A stretch of 64,000 nt of DNA from SKVR01 sp037441525 (GTDB taxonomy: Bacteria; Bacteroidota; Bacteroidia; Bacteroidales; UBA7960), in the NCBI GenBank assembly GCA_037441525.1, contig JBBISA010000010.1, positions 19,980 to 83,979 on the forward strand, given 5' to 3'. The notes under the pieces were generated by a model. It searched no databases and was not told the origin of the DNA. It saw only the letters and a program-made list of their open reading frames with translations. The translations under genes were made by a program, and so were the position numbers. Shown here one piece after another: positions 17,533 to 25,816 of this stretch (its first letter is position 1; each line of letters starts with the position of its first letter).

Positions 17533-19962
17533 TTACAACCGTAACCTCACACCCCCCAGGTAATGCCGTCCGGCTTGAGGAAAATATCCATCTTCGATGG
17601 CAATTAGTCCGTTGCTGCCAACCACCCCCTTATATACCCAGGCATTGGTGATGTATTCAACATCGAAAACGTTGTTGATGGCAAAAGTAAACTCCAGTTC
17701 CCTGAATAAACTGTTTCTGAACACATAAGATAATTTAATGTCGTTAACCCAGTATGGGTCGAGTTTTCTGTTGCTGTTCATCGTGTTATCGATGTATTGA
17801 CTTGAAACGTATTTCCCGGTTACCAAAACAGTGGCATTATTAAACGGGGTTAAGGTTACCCTCCCCCCGCCAACCAACGAAGGAGAAAAAGCAATATCGG
17901 TGTCGGTATAAGTCCGGGTGTCGGTGCCAGTCCAGTTCCTGTTTTCATCATAAACATCCGAGAACTCTGTAAATTCAGGAATCTTATTGCGCGATAATGC
18001 TAAATTTCCTTCAACAGTTGCAAACCGGTTTATTTTCCAGGCTGTTTCCAGTTCAACCCCCATCCGGTAGCTATCCTTAATGTTGGTTCTGGTAAAACCT
18101 CCCACGTCGTTGATTTCGCCGGTAAGAATCAATTGGTCTTTATAATCCATGAGGTACAAATTAATTCCTGAGTTAAACCCACCTGACCCGAAACGATAAC
18201 CTGTTTCAATGTTTCTCAGTGTTTCATGCCTTGGTCGGCTTACTGGTGACGACTCTGTAAAATCTTTGCGTACAGGCTCACGGTTGCTGATACCGGCAAA
18301 GAGGTAGGTACTGTTTCGGCCATCAAAATTGTAAACAAGGCCGGTTTTAGGATTCCAGAAATGAAATATGGCCTGTTGGTCAAGAGTAACAATCTCATTG
18401 TTAACCATTGAAGGTCCGTCAAAATGGTAAACTATATTGCGATACTGCAAATCACCAAATACGAATAGTCCACTGGCAATTTCGTAATTCAGTTTTATAA
18501 AAGAATTGAAATCCTTTTTCAGTGCACTGTTTTCGTAATAACGAAAACCTTTATCAAAGCTTTTCGAAAGTTGTGCCCAGATTATCTCTCCGAAATGGTC
18601 TCCTTCATAAATGTTGTAGCCGCCACCCACAATGGCTTTGATGGGGCCGTTGCCATCATAATCAAGAGAGTAAGTTAATCCGTAAAAATGATTGTCGAGC
18701 CACCTTTGCTGTATGAGATCAGTTCTGTCAAAAACCTGGCTCTCAATAACAACAGCAGGCAATCCGTATTTACTGAAACGCTGATTCTGCTTATATTGCT
18801 CATAATAACCGCGACCATAAGTATAATGGAGTGAAGTGCTGGCAACTAACTCATGACTAAATCGGTGACTCAAATGCAATTGATAGTGATCCTGCTGATA
18901 ATTGTCAGTTTCATTATCATAATACCTTATATTTCCTTCACTATCTCTGATTTCACCTGCGGGATTATAGGTTCGGTCAGTCTGCAGCAAACTTCCCGGC
19001 ACCCCGTACCAGGCCTGATAGGTTTTTTCCTTTCCGCTGAAGGCAACGCCTTTAACAGATGTGTTCCGGCCAAAAAATCCTCCTGAAAGGTAAAAAGATG
19101 TCAGATCGGAAAAAGATCTGTCAATGTAACCATCACTTGAGATTCTTGAAAGCCGTCCATCAAACGACCAATTATTTACCATCAAGCCGGTTCCGAAATT
19201 TACGGTATTCCTTAGGGTATTGAAAGAGCCTCCGCTGGTAATCACCTCGGCATACGGATTATCCTGCAGGCCGGCTGTTTCAATACTAATGGTAGCCCCA
19301 AAAGCAGCAGCACCCTGGGTGCTTGTGCCCACGCCGCGCTGTATCTGAATATTGTCGGCAGAGGAAGCCAGATCAGGCATATTTACCCACCAAACACCAT
19401 GCGATTCGGCATCATTTACAGGAATACCATTAATAGTAACATTAATACGTGTATTATCACTCCCTCTGATGTTCATCCAGGTGTAACCAATTCCTGCTCC
19501 GGCATCGGAACTTGTAATAAGTCCGGGGGTTAGCGATAAAAGGTAGGGCAGATCCTGTCCAAGGTTGTTGGCCTTGATAAACTCCGATGAGATATCGGTA
19601 CGCACTGCCGGTGTCCGGTCGTCGGCGCGCGTTGCCTTTACGATTACTTCCTGGGTGAGCACCTGCCGGGGGTTAAGCAGAATTACCACCAGAGACTGAT
19701 CGCCAGGGTTGACTTGAATGCGTGTTTGCTCATAACCAACAAACGAAACAACCAGGGTTATTGCATCATTGGTTGCTGTAGTAAGAGTAAATCTGCCATC
19801 AAAACTGGCCGATGTGCCATTTCTGGTACCATTTAAAACAATATTTGCACCGGGCAGTACACTGCCGTCAGATGCATCTTTCACAATTCCATTAATCTGA
19901 AATTGTGCGAATGCCTGCATGGTAAAAACAACCATGAAAAGCATCATGCTTACTTTTTTCAT
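17533..19962 (-). CDS. TonB-dependent outer-membrane receptor, probable thiamin importer (TPP riboswitch-controlled)
   Basis: 809 residues. Signal peptide to about residue 19, then a carboxypeptidase-like regulatory domain (GIVKDASDGSVLPGANIVLN), the plug domain (DLPYLLSLTPGLITSSDAGA, NIRGSDNTRINVTINGIPVN, VGTSTQGAAAFGATISIETA) and a TonB-dependent barrel ending in YLGGVRLRL. The substrate is inferred from regulation: a clear TPP riboswitch sits just upstream, and TPP-controlled TonB receptors in Bacteroidota are proposed thiamin transporters. No pnuT or thi gene lies beside it, so the cytoplasmic-membrane partner must be elsewhere. It is convergent with rluD; a short GGTTGTTACAACC dyad overlaps the stop region. 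Confidence 0.92.
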   Translation of the reverse strand: MKKVSMMLFMVVFTMQAFAQFQINGIVKDASDGSVLPGANIVLNGTRNGTSASFDGRFTLTTATNDAITLVVSFVGYEQTRIQVNPGDQSLVVILLNPRQVLTQEVIVKATRADDRTPAVRTDISSEFIKANNLGQDLPYLLSLTPGLITSSDAGAGIGYTWMNIRGSDNTRINVTINGIPVNDAESHGVWWVNMPDLASSADNIQIQRGVGTSTQGAAAFGATISIETAGLQDNPYAEVITSGGSFNTLRNTVNFGTGLMVNNWSFDGRLSRISSDGYIDRSFSDLTSFYLSGGFFGRNTSVKGVAFSGKEKTYQAWYGVPGSLLQTDRTYNPAGEIRDSEGNIRYYDNETDNYQQDHYQLHLSHRFSHELVASTSLHYTYGRGYYEQYKQNQRFSKYGLPAVVIESQVFDRTDLIQQRWLDNHFYGLTYSLDYDGNGPIKAIVGGGYNIYEGDHFGEIIWAQLSKSFDKGFRYYENSALKKDFNSFIKLNYEIASGLFVFGDLQYRNIVYHFDGPSMVNNEIVTLDQQAIFHFWNPKTGLVYNFDGRNSTYLFAGISNREPVRKDFTESSPVSRPRHETLRNIETGYRFGSGGFNSGINLYLMDYKDQLILTGEINDVGGFTRTNIKDSYRMGVELETAWKINRFATVEGNLALSRNKIPEFTEFSDVYDENRNWTGTDTRTYTDTDIAFSPSLVGGGRVTLTPFNNATVLVTGKYVSSQYIDNTMNSNRKLDPYWVNDIKLSYVFRNSLFRELEFTFAINNVFDVEYITNAWVYKGVVGSNGLIAIEDGYFPQAGRHYLGGVRLRL

Positions 19963-19991
19963 TTTACTTTTTGATTTTTTGGGTTCAACTT

Positions 19992-20021
19992 AAGGACGCC
20001 AACAGGGGAAACTGCATCCTT
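19992..20021 (-). promoter_or_regulatory. Hairpin in the riboswitch expression platform
   Basis: On the minus strand AAGGATGC and GCGTCCTT pair (one G-U) around a 14-nt loop, and flanking ACTTAA/TTAAGT can lengthen the stem. It lies between the TPP aptamer and the start codon at 19962. No U-run follows, so it more likely acts on translation initiation or as an antiterminator-like partner than as an intrinsic terminator. Confidence 0.5.
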
Positions 20022-20029
20022 TTTAAGTC

Positions 20030-20112
20030 GGTCCCGTTCCCTTCGCCGGCATTACCCGGATCAGGTTCAATGGGTTTGATCTCAGCCCGTATATTTAGGG
20101 CACCCCTATTGC
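20030..20112 (-). promoter_or_regulatory. TPP (thiamin pyrophosphate) riboswitch
   Basis: On the minus strand the conserved THI-box blocks occur in order: AGGGGTGCCC (from about 20107), GGGCTGAGATC, ACCCATTGAACCTGATCCGG and GGTAATGCCGGCGAAGGGAA. These are the near-invariant CUGAGA, ACC..UGAACCUGAUC.GG.UAAU.CC.GCGAAGGGA elements of the TPP aptamer. It is the 5' leader of the TonB receptor gene, about 70 nt before its start codon. TPP binding should lower receptor expression when thiamin is plentiful. Confidence 0.97.
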
Positions 20113-20123
20113 GACTTGCATTG

Positions 20124-20155
20124 CAAATGTATGTAGTTTTATCCAAAATAACAAA
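20124..20155 (-). promoter_or_regulatory. Promoter of the TPP-riboswitch/TonB receptor transcript
   Basis: On the minus strand TTTG (20152-20155), 20 nt, TACATTTG (20124-20131): a full match to the Bacteroidota promoter. Transcription would start near 20117, just before the aptamer. Confidence 0.75.
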
Positions 20156-20173
20156 GTCTTTTAGTTTCAATCA

Positions 20174-20207
20174 TTGTAATCAATAAAACTGTTTTTGGCT
20201 ACTTTTG
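20174..20207 (+). promoter_or_regulatory. Candidate promoter of aroQ
   Basis: TTG (20174-20176), 23 nt, TACTTTTG (20200-20207), 32 bases before the aroQ ATG. It is divergent from the riboswitch promoter. Confidence 0.55.
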
Positions 20208-20238
20208 CACCATTCAATTTAGCCTAATACCTTTGATT

Positions 20239-20676
20239 ATGGAAACCCGATCTCGAATTATCATTATTAATGGCCCCAACCTGAATCTTCTGGGTATGCG
20301 TGAAACATCTATTTATGGAAATACCTTCTTTGAAGATTATTTTAAAAAACTTCAACAATTATTTCCGCAGGCTGATCTTGAATATTATCAAAGCAATATT
20401 GAAGGGGAGCTGATTAATAAATTGCATCAGGAAGGTTTTAAGGCTACTGGCATTATCCTTAATGCGGGCGGGTATACGCATACATCAGTAGCACTTGGCG
20501 ATGCAATACTGGCCATCAACACACCTGTAATTGAAGTTCACATTTCCAATGTTTTTGCCAGAGAATCTTTCAGGCATATTTCTCATATTGCAGCTGCATG
20601 TACCGGCAGTATCAGCGGTTTTGGGCTCGATGGATACAGGCTTGCAATAGAGAGCATTATTGGCAAAAAGGGATAA
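20239..20676 (+). CDS. aroQ: Type II 3-dehydroquinate dehydratase
   Basis: 145 residues from ATG 20239 (a TTG two codons upstream is less likely). Typical small type II enzyme: INGPNLNLLGMRETSIYG carries the catalytic Arg/Tyr loop, NAGGYTHTSVALGDAI is the substrate-binding segment, and EVHISNVFARESFRH holds the catalytic His and Arg. It dehydrates 3-dehydroquinate to 3-dehydroshikimate in the shikimate pathway; the protein is a dodecamer in the cytoplasm in characterised members. It ends 21 bases from the stop of the convergent glycosyltransferase gene. Confidence 0.97.
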   Translation: METRSRIIIINGPNLNLLGMRETSIYGNTFFEDYFKKLQQLFPQADLEYYQSNIEGELINKLHQEGFKATGIILNAGGYTHTSVALGDAILAINTPVIEVHISNVFARESFRHISHIAAACTGSISGFGLDGYRLAIESIIGKKG

Positions 20677-20697
20677 AACAGGCTGAAAAAACAAGGA

Positions 20698-21720
20698 TTA
20701 TGTTCGGAATCTTTTTGCTTTGAGCTCCGAAAATCGCTTCTTTTTCAAGATGTAGTAATCTGCTACTATACTGCCTCGATATACTTTCGTAGCGTTTATA
20801 AATGGCAGGGCCTTGCCGGCCTTTCTTTTTTTTCTCCAAATTTTCAATACAGAAAAAAACGCTTTCATTACAGCCAGAGTATCAGCCCGTTTTCCTTCGG
20901 CAAAAAATTTCATGGCAGCTAAGGTGTCCAGAATTGCCCTAACAGCCAGGACTAAGTAAAATTGCCTTGCGGGAAGATTTTTAGCCAATAACAGTAAGTT
21001 GTTACGGAAATTAAGGAATGTTTTCCGGGGATTTTTTTTTGGCAAAGTGCCGCCTCCAACATGATATATTATCGATTCGGGACAATACACCACTCTTTTT
21101 CCCATTCTTTTCAAACGCCAGCAAAGATCTATTTCCTCCATGTGAGCAAAAAAGTCGTCGTCAAACCCACCTGCTTCCTTAAAATCTTTGGCCTTTACAA
21201 ACATACATGCACCGGTTGCCCAGAAAACATCAACAAAATCGTCATATTGTCCACGGTCTGTTTCTATATGTTCGAATATCCTGCCACGGCAAAACGGATA
21301 TCCAAACTGATCAATATATCCCCCAGCTGCCCCGGCATATTCAAATTTTTCCGGATGAGTAAACCATCTGATTTTTGGCTGACAAGCTGCAACATCATCA
21401 TGGATTTCCATATAATTGATTACCGGTTCCACCCAATACGGTGTAACCTCAATATCCGAGTTAAGCAGTATATAATAACTTGCCTCTATTTTATCCAATG
21501 CCCGATTATAACCACCGGCGTATCCAAAATTCTTTTCGAGCTGAATGTACCTAATTGCGGGGAAATGTAATTTAAGCAGTTGTTCTGCCCCATCAAATGA
21601 GCCGTTATCAGCTATGAATATTTCGGCCCAATCAGGACAATTGGAAATTACAGAGGGTAAAAACCTTTCCAAAAAGCTTCTCCCATTCCAGTTTAAAATA
21701 ACTATTGCTGCCCTGATCAA
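20698..21720 (-). CDS. Family 2 glycosyltransferase
   Basis: 340 residues from TTG 21720; the frame extends to another TTG at 21762, and there is no ATG before the conserved start. IRAAIVILNWNGRSFLERFL is the usual GT2 beginning. Later come FIADNGSFDGAEQLL, the DXD-like YYILLNSDIEVTP, FWATGACMFVKAKDF and GGFDDDFFAHMEEIDLCWRL, typical of the GT-A fold used by surface-polysaccharide rhamnosyl- and related transferases. A C-terminal helical amphipathic region (residues about 250-330) may touch the membrane. Sugar and acceptor are unknown, and no polysaccharide cluster surrounds it. Confidence 0.9.
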   Translation of the reverse strand: MIRAAIVILNWNGRSFLERFLPSVISNCPDWAEIFIADNGSFDGAEQLLKLHFPAIRYIQLEKNFGYAGGYNRALDKIEASYYILLNSDIEVTPYWVEPVINYMEIHDDVAACQPKIRWFTHPEKFEYAGAAGGYIDQFGYPFCRGRIFEHIETDRGQYDDFVDVFWATGACMFVKAKDFKEAGGFDDDFFAHMEEIDLCWRLKRMGKRVVYCPESIIYHVGGGTLPKKNPRKTFLNFRNNLLLLAKNLPARQFYLVLAVRAILDTLAAMKFFAEGKRADTLAVMKAFFSVLKIWRKKRKAGKALPFINATKVYRGSIVADYYILKKKRFSELKAKRFRT

Positions 21721-21939
21721 AGAATAAGTATAAAACTGATTAGAAAATTGAATATAATACAACCGAAATTACCACAAGAAATTGCACAGCATGGTCATTT
21801 GTTAGTATGTCGGCAAAGATAATTAATAGTGGAAAACATGCAGCATAATGAAAAACTAAATAGAAAATCGTTGCAACAAATTGATTTTGTTTTACTTATT
21901 ATTTTTAATGAAAAAATATTTCTGAAATAGCCGTAATTG

Positions 21940-21969
21940 TTGGGTGGAATAGGATTTTTTGTACTTTTG
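21940..21969 (+). promoter_or_regulatory. Promoter of tRNA-Ser
   Basis: TTG (21940-21942), 19 nt, TACTTTTG (21962-21969), ending 4 bases before the mature tRNA 5' end. The 5' leader is therefore very short or absent. Confidence 0.65.
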
Positions 21970-21973
21970 CCGC

Positions 21974-22058
21974 GGAGAGATGGCAGAGCGGTCGATTGCG
22001 GCGGTCTTGAAAACCGTTGAGGGTAACACCTCCGGGGGTTCGAATCCCTCTCTCTCCG
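21974..22058 (+). tRNA. tRNA-Ser (anticodon UGA)
   Basis: 85 nt with a long variable arm. Acceptor GGAGAGA pairs with TCTCTCC. Anticodon loop CTTGAAA gives anticodon TGA. The T arm is GGGGG-TTCGAAT-CCCTC (one G-T pair). The discriminator is G, and CCA is not encoded. The antisense strand shows an open frame that is an artefact of the tRNA. Confidence 0.97.
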
Positions 22059-22068
22059 CAAGCAATAA

Positions 22069-22092
22069 AAAAGCCCCGTTTTTGGGGCTTTT
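22069..22092. terminator. Bidirectional intrinsic terminator between tRNA-Ser and cas6
   Basis: AAAAGCCCC / GGGGCTTTT stem (9 bp) with a 6-nt loop and T-runs on both strands. It ends tRNA-Ser on the plus strand and the cas6-like gene (stop at 22132) on the minus strand. Confidence 0.85.
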
Positions 22093-22131
22093 CTTATTTT
22101 ATACATCTAATAATACTGCTTTACAATCAGG

Positions 22132-22917
22132 CTATTTTATTGCGCAACATCCAAAGCCCAAATGATTAAGTTCGCCAAATCCGCAATTATAACCTATTTG
22201 CAGTAATTCGGCGGGTGCTTTAACTTCAAAATCGAACAAAAAACCTTTTACAGATTTCTGATGAGGAGTATCAACCCTTACTTTTATTATTTTTGGTTTG
22301 GGCTTTCCAATTATTTTAAACCCGAGATCATTTAACCCTGATAGCCCACCTCCTCCGTTAGGCATGTATTTAATTAAACTGGCATACCGGGCCATCAGGT
22401 TTTTAAAAAAAACTTTATCAAAGTCCTTTGCATCAGGCGACAAGTAAACATCTGCGTTTTTGCCCGGCTCTGCAATCAACATTGGCGAAAGACAAGTAAA
22501 TACTATACTTGTATTACTTTTAAAATCGGGTTGTTTTATTCTTTGAATGTCATCGATTCGGATGGCGGTTTTTCCTTTTGAATCGCCTATTTTGAGTTCC
22601 TGGCCTTTAAAACTCTCAATAATAATATTCTCAACATCCTGATGAGCGTAAAAAGATAAGATAAGGGTTGCATCAGCTCCTTCGACCAAAATACGATCCT
22701 CGGCAATTTTGCCGGGAGCAAAATATACATCTGAAAAAGTATATAATTTATACTCTCCTAAATGGTCGGTAAACTTATTAGCAACAAACCATTCTTTTAA
22801 ATTACTGTTGTGGAAGTGGAGAACTTTGTGTACCCATGTCGAAACCTCACTCTGATAATTAATGGGTATTGAAAAGGGGGCATCACCCAATAATTTTAAC
22901 TCGATCTTGAAACGCAT
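22132..22917 (-). CDS. cas6: Orphan Cas6-family CRISPR RNA endoribonuclease
   Basis: 261 residues from ATG 22917; the frame is open to 23013, but MRFKIELKLLGDAPFSIPIN is the family N-terminus. Two ferredoxin-like halves are expected. The N-half has INYQSEVSTWVHKVL, with nearby His residues as possible catalytic ones (HKVLHFH). The C-half has SIVFTCLSPMLI, VKGFLFDFEVKAPAELLQIG and the Gly-rich Cas6 loop GFGELNHLGFG. Cas6 cuts CRISPR precursor RNA within its repeat hairpin. No array and no other cas gene lies in the window, so it is either a trans-acting Cas6 for a distant locus or has another RNA target. A structured dispersed element begins about 100 bases upstream. Confidence 0.9.
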   Translation of the reverse strand: MRFKIELKLLGDAPFSIPINYQSEVSTWVHKVLHFHNSNLKEWFVANKFTDHLGEYKLYTFSDVYFAPGKIAEDRILVEGADATLILSFYAHQDVENIIIESFKGQELKIGDSKGKTAIRIDDIQRIKQPDFKSNTSIVFTCLSPMLIAEPGKNADVYLSPDAKDFDKVFFKNLMARYASLIKYMPNGGGGLSGLNDLGFKIIGKPKPKIIKVRVDTPHQKSVKGFLFDFEVKAPAELLQIGYNCGFGELNHLGFGCCAIK

Positions 22918-23019
22918 AGTCTGGATAAGAAAATCAGTAATTTGAAGATTAAATAATATATTTAGGCGTTTAAAATTAACAAAAATACCATTCAGCGCAA
23001 CAAAACTTTTCACAATTAA

Positions 23020-23170
23020 CTATGAAACGAACATCCCGTTTAGGCTGCTCCAACGCCACTGAACCGAGCTTAGGAGCCCGGTGAAGCCAAAAAAGCTAAC
23101 ATGGAGCTCTCCTGTAAAAAGGGGATAAGCAATCCGACCCGCTCAAAATAAATTATTTATGGATAAAAAA
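23020..23170 (+). repeat. Dispersed structured intergenic element, copy A
   Basis: About 150 nt, found again on the opposite strand at 41337-41486. It begins CTATGAAACGAACAT (15 of 15 identical), continues with 26 unlike nucleotides of equal length, then an ungapped 80-nt block (about 63 of 80 identical by hand count) and a tail with AATTATTTAYGGAT. Hairpins in the block: CCGAGC..GCCCGG, GGAG-CT-CTCC and GGAT..ATCC. It holds no convincing reading frame. It fills the gap between cas6 and the terminator of the TPR lipoprotein gene. It could be a small mobile (MITE-like) element or a structured RNA. Confidence 0.75.
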
Positions 23171-23199
23171 AGCCATCTGAACCGAGGCTCAGATGGCTT
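23170..23199 (-). terminator. Intrinsic terminator of the OmpA/TPR lipoprotein gene
   Basis: Perfect 11-bp stem AAGCCATCTGA / TCAGATGGCTT with an 8-nt loop, followed by a T-run on the minus strand. It abuts the end of repeat copy A. Confidence 0.88.
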
Positions 23200-23223
23200 A
23201 TCTGTGTCAGATAAAATAAAAAC

Positions 23224-24957
23224 TTATCTTACTATTCCCTGGAAATCGGCTACCTGGAAGTAGCGAATAAATTCACGGTCAATTTTTGCTTCTGCTTTCA
23301 GAGCAGGATTCAATTGAACAGCTTTTCTCAGGTTGTCGAACACCATGGTATTGTTCTGTCTGCGGGCACCAATAACAGCCTTCAGGTAAGAAACATGAGC
23401 GCTTTCAGGTGCACAGTCAAGGTTGGTCATTGCAGCTGCTTCATTTCCAGCCATCAAATGAGCAAGAGCAACATTGTAGGTGCAGGTGCGACCGGCAAAT
23501 GAGGTAAGAGCAGCCTGATAATCACCTTTGGGAATCATAAGAATACCAACATTGTAATTAACGCGAACTCCTTTTCCTTGTGCAGCTTCGAAATACGACT
23601 GGGCATTTTGTCTGTCGCCTTTATTGGCAGCTACTGCACCAAGGTTATTGAGAACATTGCCATTGTTTGGGGCCAATTGGTTAGCTTTTTCAAGGTCTTT
23701 GGCAGCGTCGTTAATATTTCCAAGACGGATATTGATGTAAGCAGCATTATTAAAACCTCTGTAATCCTGCGGGAACAATTGCTGTGCTGACTTATAAATA
23801 GCAAGTTTGGTTTGCATATTCTGAGTAAGTGTTGCAGCATAGAGGAGTTCTTTCACATCAAGTTGTGAAGGGTTGGATGTAGAAAGGTTGGCAATTTCTT
23901 CGTCAGTTTTCTTGGGTTCAAATGCAGTAATAACAATCTCACCACGACGCAGAGGTTCAAGAAGTTTTTCGATTTCAGCAAAAATAATGGTCATGTCTTT
24001 GATTCTTCTTTCCCTTTCAGCAGGAGCATATTGCGAGTTGATAATGTTTGCAATAGCCTGCTTATCTCTGAGATTAGATGCATTGAGAACAGTCATGAAA
24101 CCATCAAAATCTTCCCCTTTGGCGGTAACTTTAACACTTGGCCTTTGGATGGTGGTGAGAAGTTCTCTTTCAAGTTTGGTAAAAACAGTTGTTAGGTAAT
24201 CATTGGTAGTTTTAGCACGGTTTTCAGACAATTTTTCATTGAATTTAACCTCACCTTCGGGAGATGCCCATGCGTTTACATCGATTGATTTGATTTTCCA
24301 GCCAAGTTTGATAAAATCGGCAAGTCTGGCAATTTTGTCGGCATTTTCCTGGTTACGGTTAAGAGCAGTCCTCCAGTTGAGGTTGTGCTTCATGTATTCG
24401 AAGTAAATATTGGCAGAGACTGTAACAGTTGTTTCTTTCTCGTAGCCGTGAGCAGCAAGAGCAAGGTCATATTCGTGCTGAATTCTCTGAGATGTATTGA
24501 TTACTCCATCCGCCACTTTTCTCTGGGGAAGAGTTACAGCACTGGTTTCTCTACCTTCACGATAAACGCGTGCTCTGAGGAATAACTCAGACGCTTTCAT
24601 GGCATCTTCAAAGGGAACCACATCAGAAATAGCAAATGTAGTTGCTCTCGACCTGCTGATCACTGTACCCTGTCCGGTTGTTTTTTCACCACGCAGATAA
24701 ACAGTGCTCAATTCTCTTTGGCCACCTTCAAAAACCAAAACAGGAGTAATTTCAACTTTTGCTTTTGCATGGAAGTACTTTTCACTTACGCGACCATTTA
24801 TATTTATGGCAACATTTCCACCATGATTTTCGAGGGGGTTTGTTTGCGGGGTAAAAGTTACTCCATCGCCATAGCCTTTAATCATCTTGTTTAAACCGCA
24901 ACTGCCAAAAAATAGTGTCGCTACAAGCAATACTGTTAAAAGTTTTACGTTCTTCAT
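23224..24957 (-). CDS. OmpA-like and TPR-containing lipoprotein
   Basis: 577 residues. The lipoprotein signal ends LLVATLFFGSC (Cys about 20). A beta-rich N-terminal part (VTFTPQTNPLENHGGNVAI...) is followed near residues 220-250 by an OmpA-type peptidoglycan-binding-like segment (INAWASPEGE-like: IDVNAWASPEGEVKFNEKLS, ENRAKTTNDYL). TPR-type helices follow from about 390 (YRGFNNAAYINIRLGNINDA, KDLEKANQLAPNNGNVLNNL). It probably links the outer membrane to other envelope parts or gliding/secretion machinery, but I cannot name a partner. It is monocistronic with a strong terminator; the well-formed terminator and isolated unit suggest substantial expression. Confidence 0.85.
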   Translation of the reverse strand: MKNVKLLTVLLVATLFFGSCGLNKMIKGYGDGVTFTPQTNPLENHGGNVAININGRVSEKYFHAKAKVEITPVLVFEGGQRELSTVYLRGEKTTGQGTVISRSRATTFAISDVVPFEDAMKASELFLRARVYREGRETSAVTLPQRKVADGVINTSQRIQHEYDLALAAHGYEKETTVTVSANIYFEYMKHNLNWRTALNRNQENADKIARLADFIKLGWKIKSIDVNAWASPEGEVKFNEKLSENRAKTTNDYLTTVFTKLERELLTTIQRPSVKVTAKGEDFDGFMTVLNASNLRDKQAIANIINSQYAPAERERRIKDMTIIFAEIEKLLEPLRRGEIVITAFEPKKTDEEIANLSTSNPSQLDVKELLYAATLTQNMQTKLAIYKSAQQLFPQDYRGFNNAAYINIRLGNINDAAKDLEKANQLAPNNGNVLNNLGAVAANKGDRQNAQSYFEAAQGKGVRVNYNVGILMIPKGDYQAALTSFAGRTCTYNVALAHLMAGNEAAAMTNLDCAPESAHVSYLKAVIGARRQNNTMVFDNLRKAVQLNPALKAEAKIDREFIRYFQVADFQGIVR

Positions 24958-25364
24958 AGTTTTCCGATTGTATTAAATTAGTCTCTGTTGATTGAGTTTA
25001 AGATTTCTAAAATAGTGTTCAAACCTTTATAAAATGAGCACAAATATAGGAAAAAATAATTTCACACATACATTTTTGTGCTCAATCTGGAAAGTAGTTC
25101 AACTTTTTTTGAATATTTCAGAATAATCTAATTAAACTACTCATTTCTAATAACATACAATATTTATTAACGTTTTTATTTTCTATATCCTTAGTTACAA
25201 AATAAACCCACAGACCGCATTTAGTCAACAAAAACAGGGTATGGATGTTTGTTTGGAATAGTATAACGGATACTTACAATTAAGTTTTAGGGTTTATACT
25301 TACTATTTATTACATTAGTCCCAGGCAAGCCTTGGTGAGGGTATATTATTTTTTGGAAATAATA
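24958..25364. other. AT-rich divergent intergenic region
   Basis: A 407-bp gap between the divergent lipoprotein gene and the tRNA-Glu promoter. On the minus strand TATATTTG (25041-25048) is a fair -7 box for the lipoprotein gene, giving a leader of about 80 nt; no -33 TTTG is well spaced. I see no gene or repeat in the remainder. Confidence 0.5.
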
Positions 25365-25395
25365 TTTGAGAGAACAGAAAAATGTATTACATTTG
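25365..25395 (+). promoter_or_regulatory. Promoter of tRNA-Glu / rpsT
   Basis: TTTG (25365-25368), 19 nt, TACATTTG (25388-25395): a textbook Bacteroidota promoter, ending 15 bases before the tRNA. Confidence 0.8.
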
Positions 25396-25410
25396 CACTC
25401 CTTTTTCCAA

Positions 25411-25482
25411 GGCCCGTTCGTCTAGCGGTTAGGACGCCAGGTTTTCATCCTGGTAGCAGGGGTTCGATTCCCCTACGGGCTA
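25411..25482 (+). tRNA. tRNA-Glu (anticodon UUC), first copy
   Basis: 72 nt. Acceptor GGCCCGT pairs with ACGGGCT (first pair G-T). Anticodon stem CCAGG/CCTGG, loop TTTTCAT, anticodon TTC. T arm GGGG-TTCGATT-CCCC. CCA is not encoded. It precedes rpsT by 38 bases without a terminator, so the two are probably cotranscribed. Confidence 0.97.
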
Positions 25483-25520
25483 CAGCAATTAACATAAAAA
25501 AAGAATTAAACTATAAGATC

Positions 25521-25772
25521 ATGGCCAATCATAAGTCATCAATCAAAAGGATAAGGTCAAACAACGCCAAAAGGCTTCGCAACAGATATTATGCAAAGAC
25601 CACCCGTAATGCAGTAAGAAAACTCAGAAGCACAACTGATAAAGTTGAAGCGATGGAAAAGCTGCCAAAGGTTATTGCATTGGTTGATAAATTGGCCAAA
25701 AGGTCTGTTATTCATAAAAACAAAGCATCTAACCTTAAATCCAAGCTGATGCGTCATGTTAATCATCTGTAG
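25521..25772 (+). CDS. rpsT: 30S ribosomal protein S20
   Basis: 83 residues, a highly basic helical protein beginning MANHKSSIKRIRSNNAKRLR, the universal S20 N-terminus. The same frame is open upstream through the tRNA to 25332, but that part is the tRNA read as protein. S20 binds 16S rRNA early in 30S assembly. It sits between two identical tRNA-Glu genes 44 bases from the second, an arrangement that suggests one processed transcript. Confidence 0.98.
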   Translation: MANHKSSIKRIRSNNAKRLRNRYYAKTTRNAVRKLRSTTDKVEAMEKLPKVIALVDKLAKRSVIHKNKASNLKSKLMRHVNHL

Positions 25773-25816
25773 GAAGATGGTTGAGTACGGGAGGTTTTTT
25801 TAAACTTTAACCAAAT

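Noticed and set aside
21795..22106. Minus-strand frame of about 103 codons containing RRERDSNPRRCYPQR
   Set aside because: It is the antisense reading of tRNA-Ser, a known annotation artefact.
23014..23034. TATGAAAC at the start of repeat copy A, resembling the 3' end of CRISPR repeats
   Set aside because: There is no array of regularly spaced repeats in either copy; only two copies 18 kb apart exist in the window.
25332..25520. Upstream extension of the S20 frame (63 extra codons)
   Set aside because: It reads through the promoter and tRNA-Glu; the universal S20 start MANHKSS is at 25521.
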